DNA of 64,000 nucleotides, taken from the NCBI GenBank assembly GCA_965279195.1, contig CBDIHP010000030.1, positions 1 through 64,000 of the forward strand, read 5' to 3'. The translations under genes and the position numbers were made by a program. The stretch is from CBDIHP01 sp965279195. GTDB lineage: Bacteria; Planctomycetota; Planctomycetia; Isosphaerales; Isosphaeraceae. Below the pieces are notes generated by a model. That model was not told where the DNA came from and searched no databases. It worked only from the letters and a program-made list of their open reading frames with translations. Shown piece after piece: positions 17,321 through 26,686 of this stretch; the stretch's first letter is position 1, and each line of letters opens with the position of its first letter.

Positions 17321-18880
17321 GTGAACGTCACCCATCATCTGGCCCGGATCCTCTTGTTGATCGCGCTCGCCGCCGGCTTCCTCGGATGGAAGGCCAAGGG
17401 CGCGGCGATCCTCTTCAACGATGGGCTCCGCTACATCGGCCAGGCCCAGAGCCTCGAAGCGGGCTATCTGCACGACGGCCTGGTGAAGTCCGTCGACCAC
17501 CCCCTGTACCCCATCGGGATCGCCGTCTGCCACGTCCTGCTCGGGACCGAAGGCGCCGGCGGCTGGCAGTCCGCCGCGCAGGCGGCCTCGATCCTCGCGG
17601 CCCTGCTTTGGATCATCCCGCTCTACCTCGTCGCCTGCGAACTCTTCTCGCCCGAATCCGCCTGGCTCGGCGTGCTCCTGGCCTTCATGGTACCTCTCAC
17701 GGGCACGACCATGGCCGACACCCTGAGCGAGAGCACGTTCCTCCTCTTCTTCACCTGGGGCCTCTGGACCTCCCTGCGGTTCCTCCGCGAGGGCACGTTC
17801 ATCTGGCTGCCGCCGACGATCCTCCTCAGCGGGCTCGCCTACGGCACGCGTCCCGAAGGGCTTGTCCTGCCGGCGGCCCTGGTCGCGACGCTCTTCGCGA
17901 CCCCGATTCTCCGATCGACCCGGATGAACTGGCCGCGATGGTGGGCGGCGGTGGCCTTCCTCGTGCTCGGGCCGGCGTTGCTCGTCGCCCCGTACATCGC
18001 CCTCAAGGGCGGGGTCGGGACCAAGCCGGCGGTCTCGCGGCTCCTCGGCCTCTCGGGCAAGGCCCCGGCCTCGGCCGTCGAGCGAGAACGCCCCCTGGAG
18101 CCCGGCCAGACCGAGCTTCGCACCTACGTCCTGGCCGTCCGCGCGATGGGCCGCGCGGTCAAGGACGCGGTGACCATCCCCATGATCCCGCTGGTGCTCT
18201 TCGGCCTCGCCTGCGTCTGGCCGCCCGGCGAGCGAGCCAGGCCCTGGCTCTTCATGACGATCCTCCTGGGCGCCTCGGCCCTCGCGCTCGTCCGCCTCCA
18301 CGCCACCGCCGGCTACTGCACCGACCGCCACGCGATGATCATCGCCTACCCGTTGATCCTCGCCGCCGCGCACGGCCTTCGAATCCTGATGTCGAAGCTG
18401 ACCATCCCCGGGAAGTGGGTCGGGCTTGAAGACGGCCGCTACTCCGCCGGGCCGCTCGTCTGGGGCCTGCTCTTCCTCGGGCTGATCTTCCTGTACCGCT
18501 CCGACATCACCACGCCCATCAACGACCGCTTCCTGGGCTACCGGCTGGCCAGCGACTTCGTCGGCCAGAAGGCCGACCCCGGCTCGCGCGTGGTCGACCT
18601 CACCGGCTGGACGCAGTACTACGCGGGTCACCCCGGCTACACCTTCGCCACCGTCAACCAGACGCCGCAAGATCCCGACCTGCGCTGGGTGGTCGTCCGC
18701 GACGCCCACCTCGTGGGCCCCTGGGAATACTGCGAACTGATCCGACGGATCGTCAAGGATCGCAAGCCGGTCGCGACCTTCCCCGAGACGCCGATCCGCA
18801 GGCAGTCGCATGTGTACGTCTACGACCTGAAGGCGGACACCGCGCAGGCCGCGACGCCCCCGGGCGTGACCCGACGCTGA
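17321..18880 (+). CDS. Polytopic membrane glycosyltransferase, GT39/ArnT-like
   Basis: The 519-residue protein starts at a GTG and has roughly ten hydrophobic helices. The first loop after helix one holds NDGLRYIGQAQSL and the segment VDHPLYPIG, which resembles the acidic, substrate-side loop of GT-C enzymes that use polyprenyl-phosphate sugars. A soluble C-terminal part of about 120 residues begins near residue 395. It should act at the outer face of the inner membrane. It lies 37 nt after the GT2 gene, in the same operon. Donor and acceptor cannot be told from sequence. Confidence 0.75.
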   Translation: MNVTHHLARILLLIALAAGFLGWKAKGAAILFNDGLRYIGQAQSLEAGYLHDGLVKSVDHPLYPIGIAVCHVLLGTEGAGGWQSAAQAASILAALLWIIPLYLVACELFSPESAWLGVLLAFMVPLTGTTMADTLSESTFLLFFTWGLWTSLRFLREGTFIWLPPTILLSGLAYGTRPEGLVLPAALVATLFATPILRSTRMNWPRWWAAVAFLVLGPALLVAPYIALKGGVGTKPAVSRLLGLSGKAPASAVERERPLEPGQTELRTYVLAVRAMGRAVKDAVTIPMIPLVLFGLACVWPPGERARPWLFMTILLGASALALVRLHATAGYCTDRHAMIIAYPLILAAAHGLRILMSKLTIPGKWVGLEDGRYSAGPLVWGLLFLGLIFLYRSDITTPINDRFLGYRLASDFVGQKADPGSRVVDLTGWTQYYAGHPGYTFATVNQTPQDPDLRWVVVRDAHLVGPWEYCELIRRIVKDRKPVATFPETPIRRQSHVYVYDLKADTAQAATPPGVTRR

Positions 18881-18922
18881 TCCGATTCCCCGCGATCGAA
18901 GCCGAAGCAGGAGGCGGAGGCG

Positions 18923-21175
18923 ATGTCGGACGCCAGGATGGCACCGGAAGGCCGTCGGTCGACTTGGCTGTGGCGCATCCCGCTCGTCGCCGCGTCCTAC
19001 GCGGCGGCCCTGGCGGTCGCGACGCTCCCGGCCTTCTTGACCTTCACCGGCCGAGTCATCGGGCACATCGGCGACCCGCTGATGTACTTCTTCCTGATGC
19101 GTTGGTCGAAGGCCTCGCTCCTAAACGGCCAGAGCCCGTTCTTCCACGACGGGATGCACTACCCCTTCGGCGTGCCGCTGGGTTTCTTCCCGCCGCTCCA
19201 CTTCCAGAGCCTCGTCTATCTGCTGCTCTCGCCGTTCCAGGTCACGGACGTCCTCGCCTACAACATCATCTGGACGATCGGCGTCGTCGGGACCGGGCTG
19301 TCCGCCTTCGCGCTCGCTCACTGGGTCTGCCGCGACGCCCGAGCGTCGTGGCTCGCCGGCCTCGCGGCGATGCTCAGTGGCCCGATGATGATGCACATGT
19401 ATGGGCACCTCGACCTGATTCAGCTCTGGGGCGTGCCGTTGTTCCTGATCGCCTGGATCCGCTACATCGACAACCCGACGCGCGGCACGCTCGCGGCGGC
19501 CGTGGCCACGTTCCTGGTCGTGACCGCCTGCGCCCCCTACTATATGATCTTCGTCCTCTTCCCGGCTGCCTGGTACGTCCTCTGGACGACCAGGCAGCGG
19601 CCCGAGGCCGATCGTTGGACCTGGCTGCGCGGGAGGCTCGGCCGCGTCATCGTGTTCGGGGGGGCGAGCCTGCCGGGCGTGGCGCTTCTGCTCGCCCCGC
19701 AGATCTGGTCGGCGCTCCACGGCTACGGAGTCTCCCGGCCCAGGCAGCAGTTCGTCTGGTTCAGCTCTCCCGCCTGGAGTTACGTCATCCCCTCGCCGCT
19801 GCACTCGATCGGCAAGGTCGCCGGCGAACCGATGTACCGATGGACCGGCTACGACAGCCGCCAATTCGAGAGTTCGTCGTATCTCGGCCTGGTCGTCCTC
19901 GGGCTGCTCGCCTACGCCGCCCTGCGACGACTCCGGTTCCCGAGGGCGAGCTACTGGTGGACTGTCTTGGCGCTCATGGCCGTGCTGTCGCTCGGCGCGG
20001 AGCTCCGGGCCTACAACCTCCGGATGACGCTGCCGGCCGACTGGGTCTGGAACCTCTTCCCGCCGTTCCACCTGATCCGCGTCCCGAGCCGGTTCAACCT
20101 CTTCGTCGCCGTGTGCGCGGCCGTCCCCGTCGCGGTGGCACTGGCGGATCTGCTGCAACGCGTCAAGTCGCGAAATGCGACCCTCGCCCTTGGCTCGATC
20201 CTCGCGGTCCTGGTCGTCGTCGACTCCATGAACGCCCCGTTCCCGACGTCGGAACTCCCGCCCCAGCCTTCGTATTACGGCCGCATCCGCGAGCTCGCCC
20301 GCAACGATCGCCCCGCCCTGCTCGAAGCCCCGCTCTTCGACGGCTCCGAAACGCCCATCCAGTACGCCCTCCAGGGGTACTGGCAGATGCTCCACGGCAT
20401 GAAGACCACCGGCGGCTACAGCTCGCACGTGAACGTCGCGCTCGACGCCGGGTTCGTCCACCCCTCGCCGTTCTGGTGCCGCAACCTCGCCGCCGATGGG
20501 GCCTTCGACCGACCCGACGAGACGAAGGTCGGTGTCGTGGCCAACGCCAGCATCCGCGACCTCGCCTGGCTCCAACTCCGCCACTTCCACGTCGACTTCC
20601 TGGTCGTCCACCACACCGCCGAGGACGCCTCGGGCCTCCCGATCCCCTTCGACCGCCTCCAGTCCCTCTTCAAGCCCGCCCTGCTGTTCGAGACGCCCGA
20701 GGTCGCGGTCTACGACCCGGGCAAACTCCCCCCGCCGACCAGGGCCGTCGTGCTGCCGACCGAAGGCTGGCGGACCAAACATTTCCACGGCAAGGAGCGG
20801 GCCTATGGGCTGCTCCGCGTCGGCAAGCTCGTCGCATACAGCCCGCCGGGCGCAGGCCCGATCACGCTCCAGCTCGCCGCGCGGTCGTTGATCCGCCCGC
20901 GGAATGTCCAGATTCGGGTGGGCGACAGAGTGCTCGCCCGGTGGTCGATCGCCCACGAAAAGACGGAGTTGTACGAATCCCCGCCGATCCAGCTCTCTTC
21001 GGATTTTCACAACCTGACGATCGAATCCGACTCCGACGACGTACCTCGCCGCGGCGCCGAGAGCATCGATCACGACAAGTCGCCGTACAGCCTGATCGTC
21101 GAGAGCATCGCGATCGGCCGACCGCCGACGCTCGCCATCAGGCCGGACACCACCCAAGGAGACGCCACCCGATGA
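18923..21175 (+). CDS. Large multi-pass membrane protein (GT-C/YfhO-like) in the polysaccharide cluster
   Basis: The 750-residue protein has about 11 hydrophobic helices in residues 15-440, then a periplasmic C-terminal domain of about 300 residues. The first loop contains GHIGDPLMYFFLMRW and FHDGMHYPFG, which place Asp, His and Tyr residues where GT-C glycosyltransferases and YfhO-type proteins have catalytic acidic loops. An RLFHLIRVPSRFN-like segment occurs near residue 385. It probably transfers or modifies sugars on lipid-linked precursors. The spacing to neighbours is 42 nt upstream and an ATGA overlap downstream, so it is part of the operon. Confidence 0.7.
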   Translation: MSDARMAPEGRRSTWLWRIPLVAASYAAALAVATLPAFLTFTGRVIGHIGDPLMYFFLMRWSKASLLNGQSPFFHDGMHYPFGVPLGFFPPLHFQSLVYLLLSPFQVTDVLAYNIIWTIGVVGTGLSAFALAHWVCRDARASWLAGLAAMLSGPMMMHMYGHLDLIQLWGVPLFLIAWIRYIDNPTRGTLAAAVATFLVVTACAPYYMIFVLFPAAWYVLWTTRQRPEADRWTWLRGRLGRVIVFGGASLPGVALLLAPQIWSALHGYGVSRPRQQFVWFSSPAWSYVIPSPLHSIGKVAGEPMYRWTGYDSRQFESSSYLGLVVLGLLAYAALRRLRFPRASYWWTVLALMAVLSLGAELRAYNLRMTLPADWVWNLFPPFHLIRVPSRFNLFVAVCAAVPVAVALADLLQRVKSRNATLALGSILAVLVVVDSMNAPFPTSELPPQPSYYGRIRELARNDRPALLEAPLFDGSETPIQYALQGYWQMLHGMKTTGGYSSHVNVALDAGFVHPSPFWCRNLAADGAFDRPDETKVGVVANASIRDLAWLQLRHFHVDFLVVHHTAEDASGLPIPFDRLQSLFKPALLFETPEVAVYDPGKLPPPTRAVVLPTEGWRTKHFHGKERAYGLLRVGKLVAYSPPGAGPITLQLAARSLIRPRNVQIRVGDRVLARWSIAHEKTELYESPPIQLSSDFHNLTIESDSDDVPRRGAESIDHDKSPYSLIVESIAIGRPPTLAIRPDTTQGDATR

Positions 21176-22488
21176 GAGTCGCCTGGTTCACCCACCGCTA
21201 CTTCCCCTGCATCGGCGGGGCCGAGAACTACGGCCGGGCCATCGTCAGGCGCCTGGCGTCGCACGGCCATGAGGTCGACGTCCTGACCAGCAACGCCCAC
21301 GACCTCTGGTACTTCACGAACCCCAACCGCGAGCCGATCGACGCCCCCGCTGAGTCGATGGTCGACGGCGCCAGGGTCCGCCGCTTCCCCGTCGCCCATT
21401 TCCCGGGCCAGCGCTACGTCGGCCGCCTCCTCAGCTATCTTCCGTCCTGGAGCGTCCAGTGCCGGTTCGAATCCTACATGCCCTTGATCCCGGGCCTGGG
21501 ACGCATCCACGAGCGCTATGACGCTGTCTTCGCCGTCGGCTTCCCCTACACCGTCTTCTCGCATGCGGCCTACCGGGTCGCGAAGCGTTCCGGGGCTCCC
21601 CTGATCCTGACCCCGTTCCTCCACCTCGCCACGCCCGGCGACCCGGTCAATCGCCACTACACCCGGCCGCACCAGATACGCCTGCTGAAAGAGTCCGACT
21701 GCGTCGTCGTCCAGACGTCCCTGGAGGCAGATGCCGTCCGCAACTGGGGCATCGCCCCCTCGAAGATCCTGACCCTTGGGATGGGCGTCGAGCATCGTGA
21801 CGTCACCGGGGGAGTTCGCAACCGCTACCGCGAAGCGTTCGGGATCCCCGCGAACGCCCCGGTCGTCGGCCACCTGGCGACCCTCGACCCCAACAAGGGT
21901 TCCAACGACCTCGTCCTCGCCGTCGCCCGACTGAACGAGAAGCGACCCGCGAACGACCCGATCCATCTCATCATGGCCGGGCCGACCTCGCCCTGTTTCG
22001 AGCGGTTCCTCACCGAACAGCCCACCGCAAGCTGGCCCTGGCTCCATCTGCACGGGCCGATGGCCCTGGACGATCGCGCGGATTTCTTCGCAGCCCTCGA
22101 CGTCTTCTCGATGCCCTCGCGCACCGATTCGTTCGGGATCGTCTACCTCGAAGCCTGGGCCAACGGCCTTCCCGTCGTCGCCGCCGCCGCCGGTGGCGTG
22201 CCCGACGTCGTGAAGGACGGCGAGGCCGGCCACCTCGTGCCGTTCGGCGACCTCGACGCCCTGTCGGGCGCCATCGGCAGGCTGCTCGACGATGAGGAGA
22301 TCCGAAGACGTTTCGGCACTCGGGGCCGCGAGATGGTCGCCCGGGGCTACACCTGGGACGACCGCTATCGGACCCTCATGTCCCACGTCGAAGGCCTGAC
22401 CGTAACGGCCGCGCTCCCTGGCCACTCGTTTCTCAAGGGAATGCACGATCGCCCCCTTGATTTCGCGACCAGAAACAACGATTGTTAA
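21172..22488 (+). CDS. Glycosyltransferase family 4 protein
   Basis: The 438-residue protein is a GT-B glycosyltransferase: the N-terminal half starts MRVAWFTHRYFPCIGGAENYG (donor-domain G-rich loop), and the C-terminal half carries FSMPSRTDSFGIVYLEAWANGLPVVA with the E-x7-E type nucleotide-sugar motif, then GGVPDVVKDGEAGHLVPFGD. These are the usual GT4 landmarks. Start 21172 is supported by AAGGAG 10 nt upstream and by overlap with the stop of the previous gene. It ends the polysaccharide operon. Donor sugar unknown. Confidence 0.9.
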   Translation: MRVAWFTHRYFPCIGGAENYGRAIVRRLASHGHEVDVLTSNAHDLWYFTNPNREPIDAPAESMVDGARVRRFPVAHFPGQRYVGRLLSYLPSWSVQCRFESYMPLIPGLGRIHERYDAVFAVGFPYTVFSHAAYRVAKRSGAPLILTPFLHLATPGDPVNRHYTRPHQIRLLKESDCVVVQTSLEADAVRNWGIAPSKILTLGMGVEHRDVTGGVRNRYREAFGIPANAPVVGHLATLDPNKGSNDLVLAVARLNEKRPANDPIHLIMAGPTSPCFERFLTEQPTASWPWLHLHGPMALDDRADFFAALDVFSMPSRTDSFGIVYLEAWANGLPVVAAAAGGVPDVVKDGEAGHLVPFGDLDALSGAIGRLLDDEEIRRRFGTRGREMVARGYTWDDRYRTLMSHVEGLTVTAALPGHSFLKGMHDRPLDFATRNNDC

Positions 22489-22596
22489 ACAACAGCCGGA
22501 TCGAGAATCCCCATCGACGAGCGGTCCGGCCCTCTCCCTCCCGCAGCCCGCCGGACAGTCGCCCTCCCGCTCCGCAGAACACAGGGGCAATTCTCG

Positions 22597-25026
22597 ATGC
22601 GCCGGTCCCTCTCGCTCGCGGTATCATTCGCCTTCCTCGTCGCGTCGCCGCTGCTCGCCGACGTACCTTCGCCGACACGATTGGAAGTCGTCCCGGCGAA
22701 GGTCACACTCAAAGGCCCCGGCGCCACACAGCGCGTGGTCGTGCTCGGCTGGGATGCCTTCGGAAAGCCGACCGACCTCACCGCCTCGGCCAGCTATCAG
22801 GTCGCGAACCGGAAGACCGCCAGGCTCGACGGCCGCCGCCTGTTGCCCGTTTCGGACGGCGAGACCAGGCTCTCGGTCCGCGTCGGCGGCCTGCTCGTCC
22901 AGGTGCCCGTCGCGGTGAGCGAGAGTTCCAGGCCGCGCGAGGTGAGCTTCCGGCACGAGATCGAGCCGACCCTGACCAAGCTCGGCTGCAACCAGGGGGC
23001 CTGCCACGGCAGCCAGTTCGGCAAGGGTGGGTTCCGGCTCAGCCTCCTCGGCTTCGAGCCCGACTTCGATTACACCCAGATCGTCAAGAGTTCCGAGGCC
23101 CGCCGGCTCACCCTCTTCGACCCGACCGCCAGCCTGCTCCTCCGCAAGCCGACACTCGAAGTTGCCCACGGCGGCGGCAAGAAGTTGGCCGCCGACTCGC
23201 GCGAATATGAACTCATCCGTCTCTGGCTCGAACAAGGCGCCCCCGGCCCCAGGGATTCCGACGCGACCGTCACCGCGCTCGAGGTCTTCCCCAGGCACCG
23301 CATCCTCGAACCCGGGGCCGGCCAGGAACTGGTCGCGATGGCGACGCTCTCCGACGGCACCGTCCGCGACGTCACCGACGCCGCCCGGTTCGACAGCCTC
23401 AGCGACGGCATCGCGAAGGTGACCCCGGCCGGACGCGCGACGACCGTCGGCAAGGGCGAGACCAACATCATGGTCCGATACCAGGGCCACGCCGCGATGG
23501 CGCGGCTCACGGTGCCCTACGCCGACATCAAGCCCTTCGCGTGGGCCGAGAACAACCTCATCGACGCCCACGCCGCCCGCAAGTGGCGGGAACTCGGCCT
23601 CACGCCGTCCGCCGCCTGCGAGGACCACGAGTTCCTCCGACGCGCGATGCTGGACGCGATCGGCACGACCCCGACGCCCGAGGAAATCGACGCATTCCTC
23701 CGTGATACGAGGCCGGACAAGCGAGAGCGCCTCGTCGATGCCCTGCTCGATCGGCCCGAATATGTCGACTTCTGGACGCTCAAGTGGGGCGACATCCTCC
23801 GCGTCAACTCCGACAAGCTCGGCGCCCAGGGGATGCTCGCCTTCAACCTCTGGCTCCGCGAATCCTTCCGCGCGAACAAGCCGCTCGACCGGATGGTGAA
23901 CGAACTTGTGACCGCCCAGGGATCCATCTACACCAATGGACCCGCGAATTTCTTCCGCGTCGCCTCCGGTCCCGACGACCTCGCCGAGACCACGGCCCAG
24001 GTGTTCATGGGCGTCCGGCTCCAGTGCGCCAAGTGCCACCACCACCCCTTCGAAGCCTACGGTCAGGACGACTACTACGGACTCGCCGCCTACTTCGCTC
24101 GCATCAAGACCAAAAACAGCGACGAATTCGGGATCTTCGGCCGAGAGCAGGTCATCTACGTCGCCCGCAACGGCGAGGTCCGCCAGCCGCGCAGCGGCAA
24201 GGTGATGACGCCCCGGCCCCTGAACGCCAGGCCGAGCGACGACCCGGTCGACCGCCGCCGCGCCCTGTCGAACTGGCTGGTCGCCGCGGACAATCCCTGG
24301 CTCGCGAAGAACGTCGTCAACCGGTACTGGGGCTACCTCTTCGGCATCGGGCTGGTGAATCCGATCGACGACCTCCGCGAGACCAATCCGCCCACCAACC
24401 CCGACCTGATGGACGCCCTCGCGAAGGACTTCCGCGAGCATAAGTACGACCTCAAGCACTTGCTCAAGCAAATCATCAGGAGCCGCGTCTACCAGCTCAG
24501 CGCCCTGCCTACCCCCGACAATCGCCTGGATTCCCAGTTCTTCAGCCATCGCCCGCTCAAGCGTCTCACGGCCGAGCAGTTGCTCGACGCGGTCAACTAC
24601 GCCACCGGCACCACCGAGAAGTTCACCGCGCGCCCCGTGGGCACGCGTGCCATCGCGCTGCCCGACACCAGCACGCCATCCTACTTCCTCGACACCTTCG
24701 GCCGCCCCGAGCGTGCCATCGCGTGCGAATGCGAGCGGTCCGCCGACCCGACGCTGTCGCAGGCCCTGCACCTCATGAACGGCGACCTCATCAACCGCAA
24801 GGTCTCTCAGGCCGACGGCCGGCTGGCGAAGCTTCTCAAGGACAAATCCGCCTCCGACGAGTCGCTCATCGAGACGCTCTACATCGCGACGTTCTGCCGC
24901 CGGCCGACCCCCGACGAGATCAAGACCGCGAAGGCCCTGATCGCCGACGCCCCGAAGCGGGAACAGGGGGCGCAGGACCTCTTCTGGGGGCTGCTCAACT
25001 CGAAGGAATTCCTGTTCAACCACTGA
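22597..25026 (+). CDS. Surface cytochrome-type protein with DUF1549 and DUF1553 domains
   Basis: The 809-residue protein has a signal peptide (about 1-21), an Ig-like beta domain (about 25-105), and a heme-like segment with Cys131, Cys136 and His137 (a CX4CH spacing). A second Ig-like module spans about 225-310. DUF1549 follows (about 320-530) with a CAKCHHHP site at Cys477-Cys480-His481, then DUF1553 (about 550-800) with the NRYWGYLFGIGLVNP and NPPTNPDLMDAL blocks. This family is highly expanded in planctomycetes and is thought to be exported, often next to sulfatase or hydrolase genes. It is followed on the same strand by a WD40 cytochrome and a PPC protein. Its reaction is unknown. Confidence 0.9.
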   Translation: MRRSLSLAVSFAFLVASPLLADVPSPTRLEVVPAKVTLKGPGATQRVVVLGWDAFGKPTDLTASASYQVANRKTARLDGRRLLPVSDGETRLSVRVGGLLVQVPVAVSESSRPREVSFRHEIEPTLTKLGCNQGACHGSQFGKGGFRLSLLGFEPDFDYTQIVKSSEARRLTLFDPTASLLLRKPTLEVAHGGGKKLAADSREYELIRLWLEQGAPGPRDSDATVTALEVFPRHRILEPGAGQELVAMATLSDGTVRDVTDAARFDSLSDGIAKVTPAGRATTVGKGETNIMVRYQGHAAMARLTVPYADIKPFAWAENNLIDAHAARKWRELGLTPSAACEDHEFLRRAMLDAIGTTPTPEEIDAFLRDTRPDKRERLVDALLDRPEYVDFWTLKWGDILRVNSDKLGAQGMLAFNLWLRESFRANKPLDRMVNELVTAQGSIYTNGPANFFRVASGPDDLAETTAQVFMGVRLQCAKCHHHPFEAYGQDDYYGLAAYFARIKTKNSDEFGIFGREQVIYVARNGEVRQPRSGKVMTPRPLNARPSDDPVDRRRALSNWLVAADNPWLAKNVVNRYWGYLFGIGLVNPIDDLRETNPPTNPDLMDALAKDFREHKYDLKHLLKQIIRSRVYQLSALPTPDNRLDSQFFSHRPLKRLTAEQLLDAVNYATGTTEKFTARPVGTRAIALPDTSTPSYFLDTFGRPERAIACECERSADPTLSQALHLMNGDLINRKVSQADGRLAKLLKDKSASDESLIETLYIATFCRRPTPDEIKTAKALIADAPKREQGAQDLFWGLLNSKEFLFNH

Positions 25027-25061
25027 TCCGACGGCCCGGCCCCTCTCGCGAGCGACCCACC

Positions 25062-26663
25062 ATGCCCCGGAGCCTGCTCCTCCTCGTCCTCTGCCTGACG
25101 CTCACCGGCTTCGCGTCGGCCCAGGCGCCGACGTTCGAGCGCGATGTCCGCCCGATCTTCGAGAAGCGTTGCAACGCCTGCCACAACGCGCGACAGAAGG
25201 ACGACGCCGATGTCTCCGGCGGCCTGGCCCTCGACTCCTACGAGGCGGTCCTCCAGGGCACGAAGACACACAAGGTCGTGGGCACGACCGCCCCCGTGTC
25301 GGAGCTGGCGAAGCGGCTCGTCGCGAAGGATGACGATGAGCGGATGCCGCTCTCCGACGCCCCACTTAGCACATCAGATCAGGAAATCATCCGCCGCTGG
25401 ATCGACGGCGGCGCCCCGAGGGGCAAACCGTTGGTCGCCGCCGCGGCGGCGTCTCGCATTCGCCGGGCGTTCACGCCGACGCTCGACGTCACGATCCCGC
25501 TCGACGCCAGGCTCTTCGCCGCGGCCACCGCGCGGAAGGGCACGCCCCCGGCCTCCGCCAAGCTCAGGCTCGGCCCGCTCCCCGCCGTCACCGCATTAGC
25601 GTTCATCCCCGGCACAGATCGGCTCGCGGTCGGGACGCAACTCGGCGTGCAGGTATGGGACATCAAGACATTCCAGGGCGTCACCGTGATCGAGAATCCG
25701 ATCGGCCCGGTGCACGACGTCGCCGTCTCGCCCGACGGCAAGCTCCTGGCCATCGGCACGGGCGAGCCCGGGCGATCGGGCCGGGCCCGGCTGATCGCGC
25801 TGGCCGATGGATCGACGGTCGCCGAATTCGACGGACACCGCGACATGGTCTTCGGCATCGCATTCCGTCCCGACGGCAAGCAACTGGCCACGGCCTCGCT
25901 CGACCTCCAGGTGAAATTCTGGGACCTCGACACCCGGCAACTCGCGGGCATGTTCAAAGGGCATTCAGACTTCGTCCATGGCGTCGCCTATGCGTCCGAC
26001 GGCAAGTCGGCCTTCTCCTGCTCCAAGGACAAGACCGTCAAACGCATCGACACCAGGACGTTCCAGGAAATGCGCACGTTCTCGGATCACAATGAGGACA
26101 TCCTCGCCCTCGCTGTCCTGCCCGACGGCAAGGGACTGTTCTCCTCCGGCCTGGAGCCCGCCCTGAGACTCTGGAAGCTCGACGGCGACAAGCCCGAGAA
26201 GCGCATCGGCGGCCACGGCGGGCCGGTCTCGGAGCTGGCGGTGAGCAAGTCGGGCGACGTCATCGCATCGGCATCGGGCGACAAGACCGTCCGACTCTGG
26301 AGCGCCTCGGGCACGCTCACTCGGACGCTGAACACAGCGACCGAGTGGCAGTATGCCGTGGCACTGTCCGACGACGGCACGCTCGTCGCGGCCGGCGGCT
26401 GGGACGGGATCGCGCGGGTCTGGGACGCGAAGACGGGAACACTCCTCGTCTCCCTTCTCGCCCCCGCCCCGCTAGTCGTCGAGCCGAGGGGCTGGGCGGC
26501 GATCCTCCCGGACGGAAAGGTCAACGCCCCGAAGCCGATCCGCTCGCTGGCCCGCCACGTCGTGGCCAATCAGGAAACCCCGATCGACGCCCCGCAACCC
26601 GCCGCGACCCCGAAGATTGCCACTCCCGCTGCCGCCAAGGCGAAGCCGAAGGCCAAACGCTGA
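25062..26663 (+). CDS. Exported c-type cytochrome with WD40 beta-propeller
   Basis: The 533-residue protein has a signal peptide (about 1-20) and a planctomycete-type cytochrome domain: FERDVRPIFEKRCNACHN, with the heme site CNACH at 37-41. A conserved DDDERMPLSD segment near 93 is typical. Residues about 170-500 form WD40-like repeats, with WD-type ends such as VQVWDIKTFQG, VKFWDLDTRQL, VRLWSASGT and ARVWDAKTGT. The Lys/Pro/Ala-rich tail may bind a surface. Start 25062 follows the DUF1553 gene by 35 nt, so it is likely co-transcribed. A role in extracellular electron transfer is plausible but not shown. Confidence 0.9.
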   Translation: MPRSLLLLVLCLTLTGFASAQAPTFERDVRPIFEKRCNACHNARQKDDADVSGGLALDSYEAVLQGTKTHKVVGTTAPVSELAKRLVAKDDDERMPLSDAPLSTSDQEIIRRWIDGGAPRGKPLVAAAAASRIRRAFTPTLDVTIPLDARLFAAATARKGTPPASAKLRLGPLPAVTALAFIPGTDRLAVGTQLGVQVWDIKTFQGVTVIENPIGPVHDVAVSPDGKLLAIGTGEPGRSGRARLIALADGSTVAEFDGHRDMVFGIAFRPDGKQLATASLDLQVKFWDLDTRQLAGMFKGHSDFVHGVAYASDGKSAFSCSKDKTVKRIDTRTFQEMRTFSDHNEDILALAVLPDGKGLFSSGLEPALRLWKLDGDKPEKRIGGHGGPVSELAVSKSGDVIASASGDKTVRLWSASGTLTRTLNTATEWQYAVALSDDGTLVAAGGWDGIARVWDAKTGTLLVSLLAPAPLVVEPRGWAAILPDGKVNAPKPIRSLARHVVANQETPIDAPQPAATPKIATPAAAKAKPKAKR

Positions 26664-26686
26664 GACCACTCGACAGGAGAATGTCC

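Noticed and set aside
18964..21171. Upstream part of a continuous frame that leads into the GT4 gene
   Set aside because: This part is out of frame with the membrane protein gene and has Arg/Pro/Leu-rich low-complexity translation; the GT4 protein starts at 21172.
22624..25023. Very long open frame of 799 codons antisense to the DUF1549/DUF1553 gene, with similar ones elsewhere (for example 19121-21157 and 37608-39554)
   Set aside because: These are Gly/Asp/Val/Arg-rich mirror frames of high-GC coding sequence. The opposite strand encodes recognisable domains throughout.
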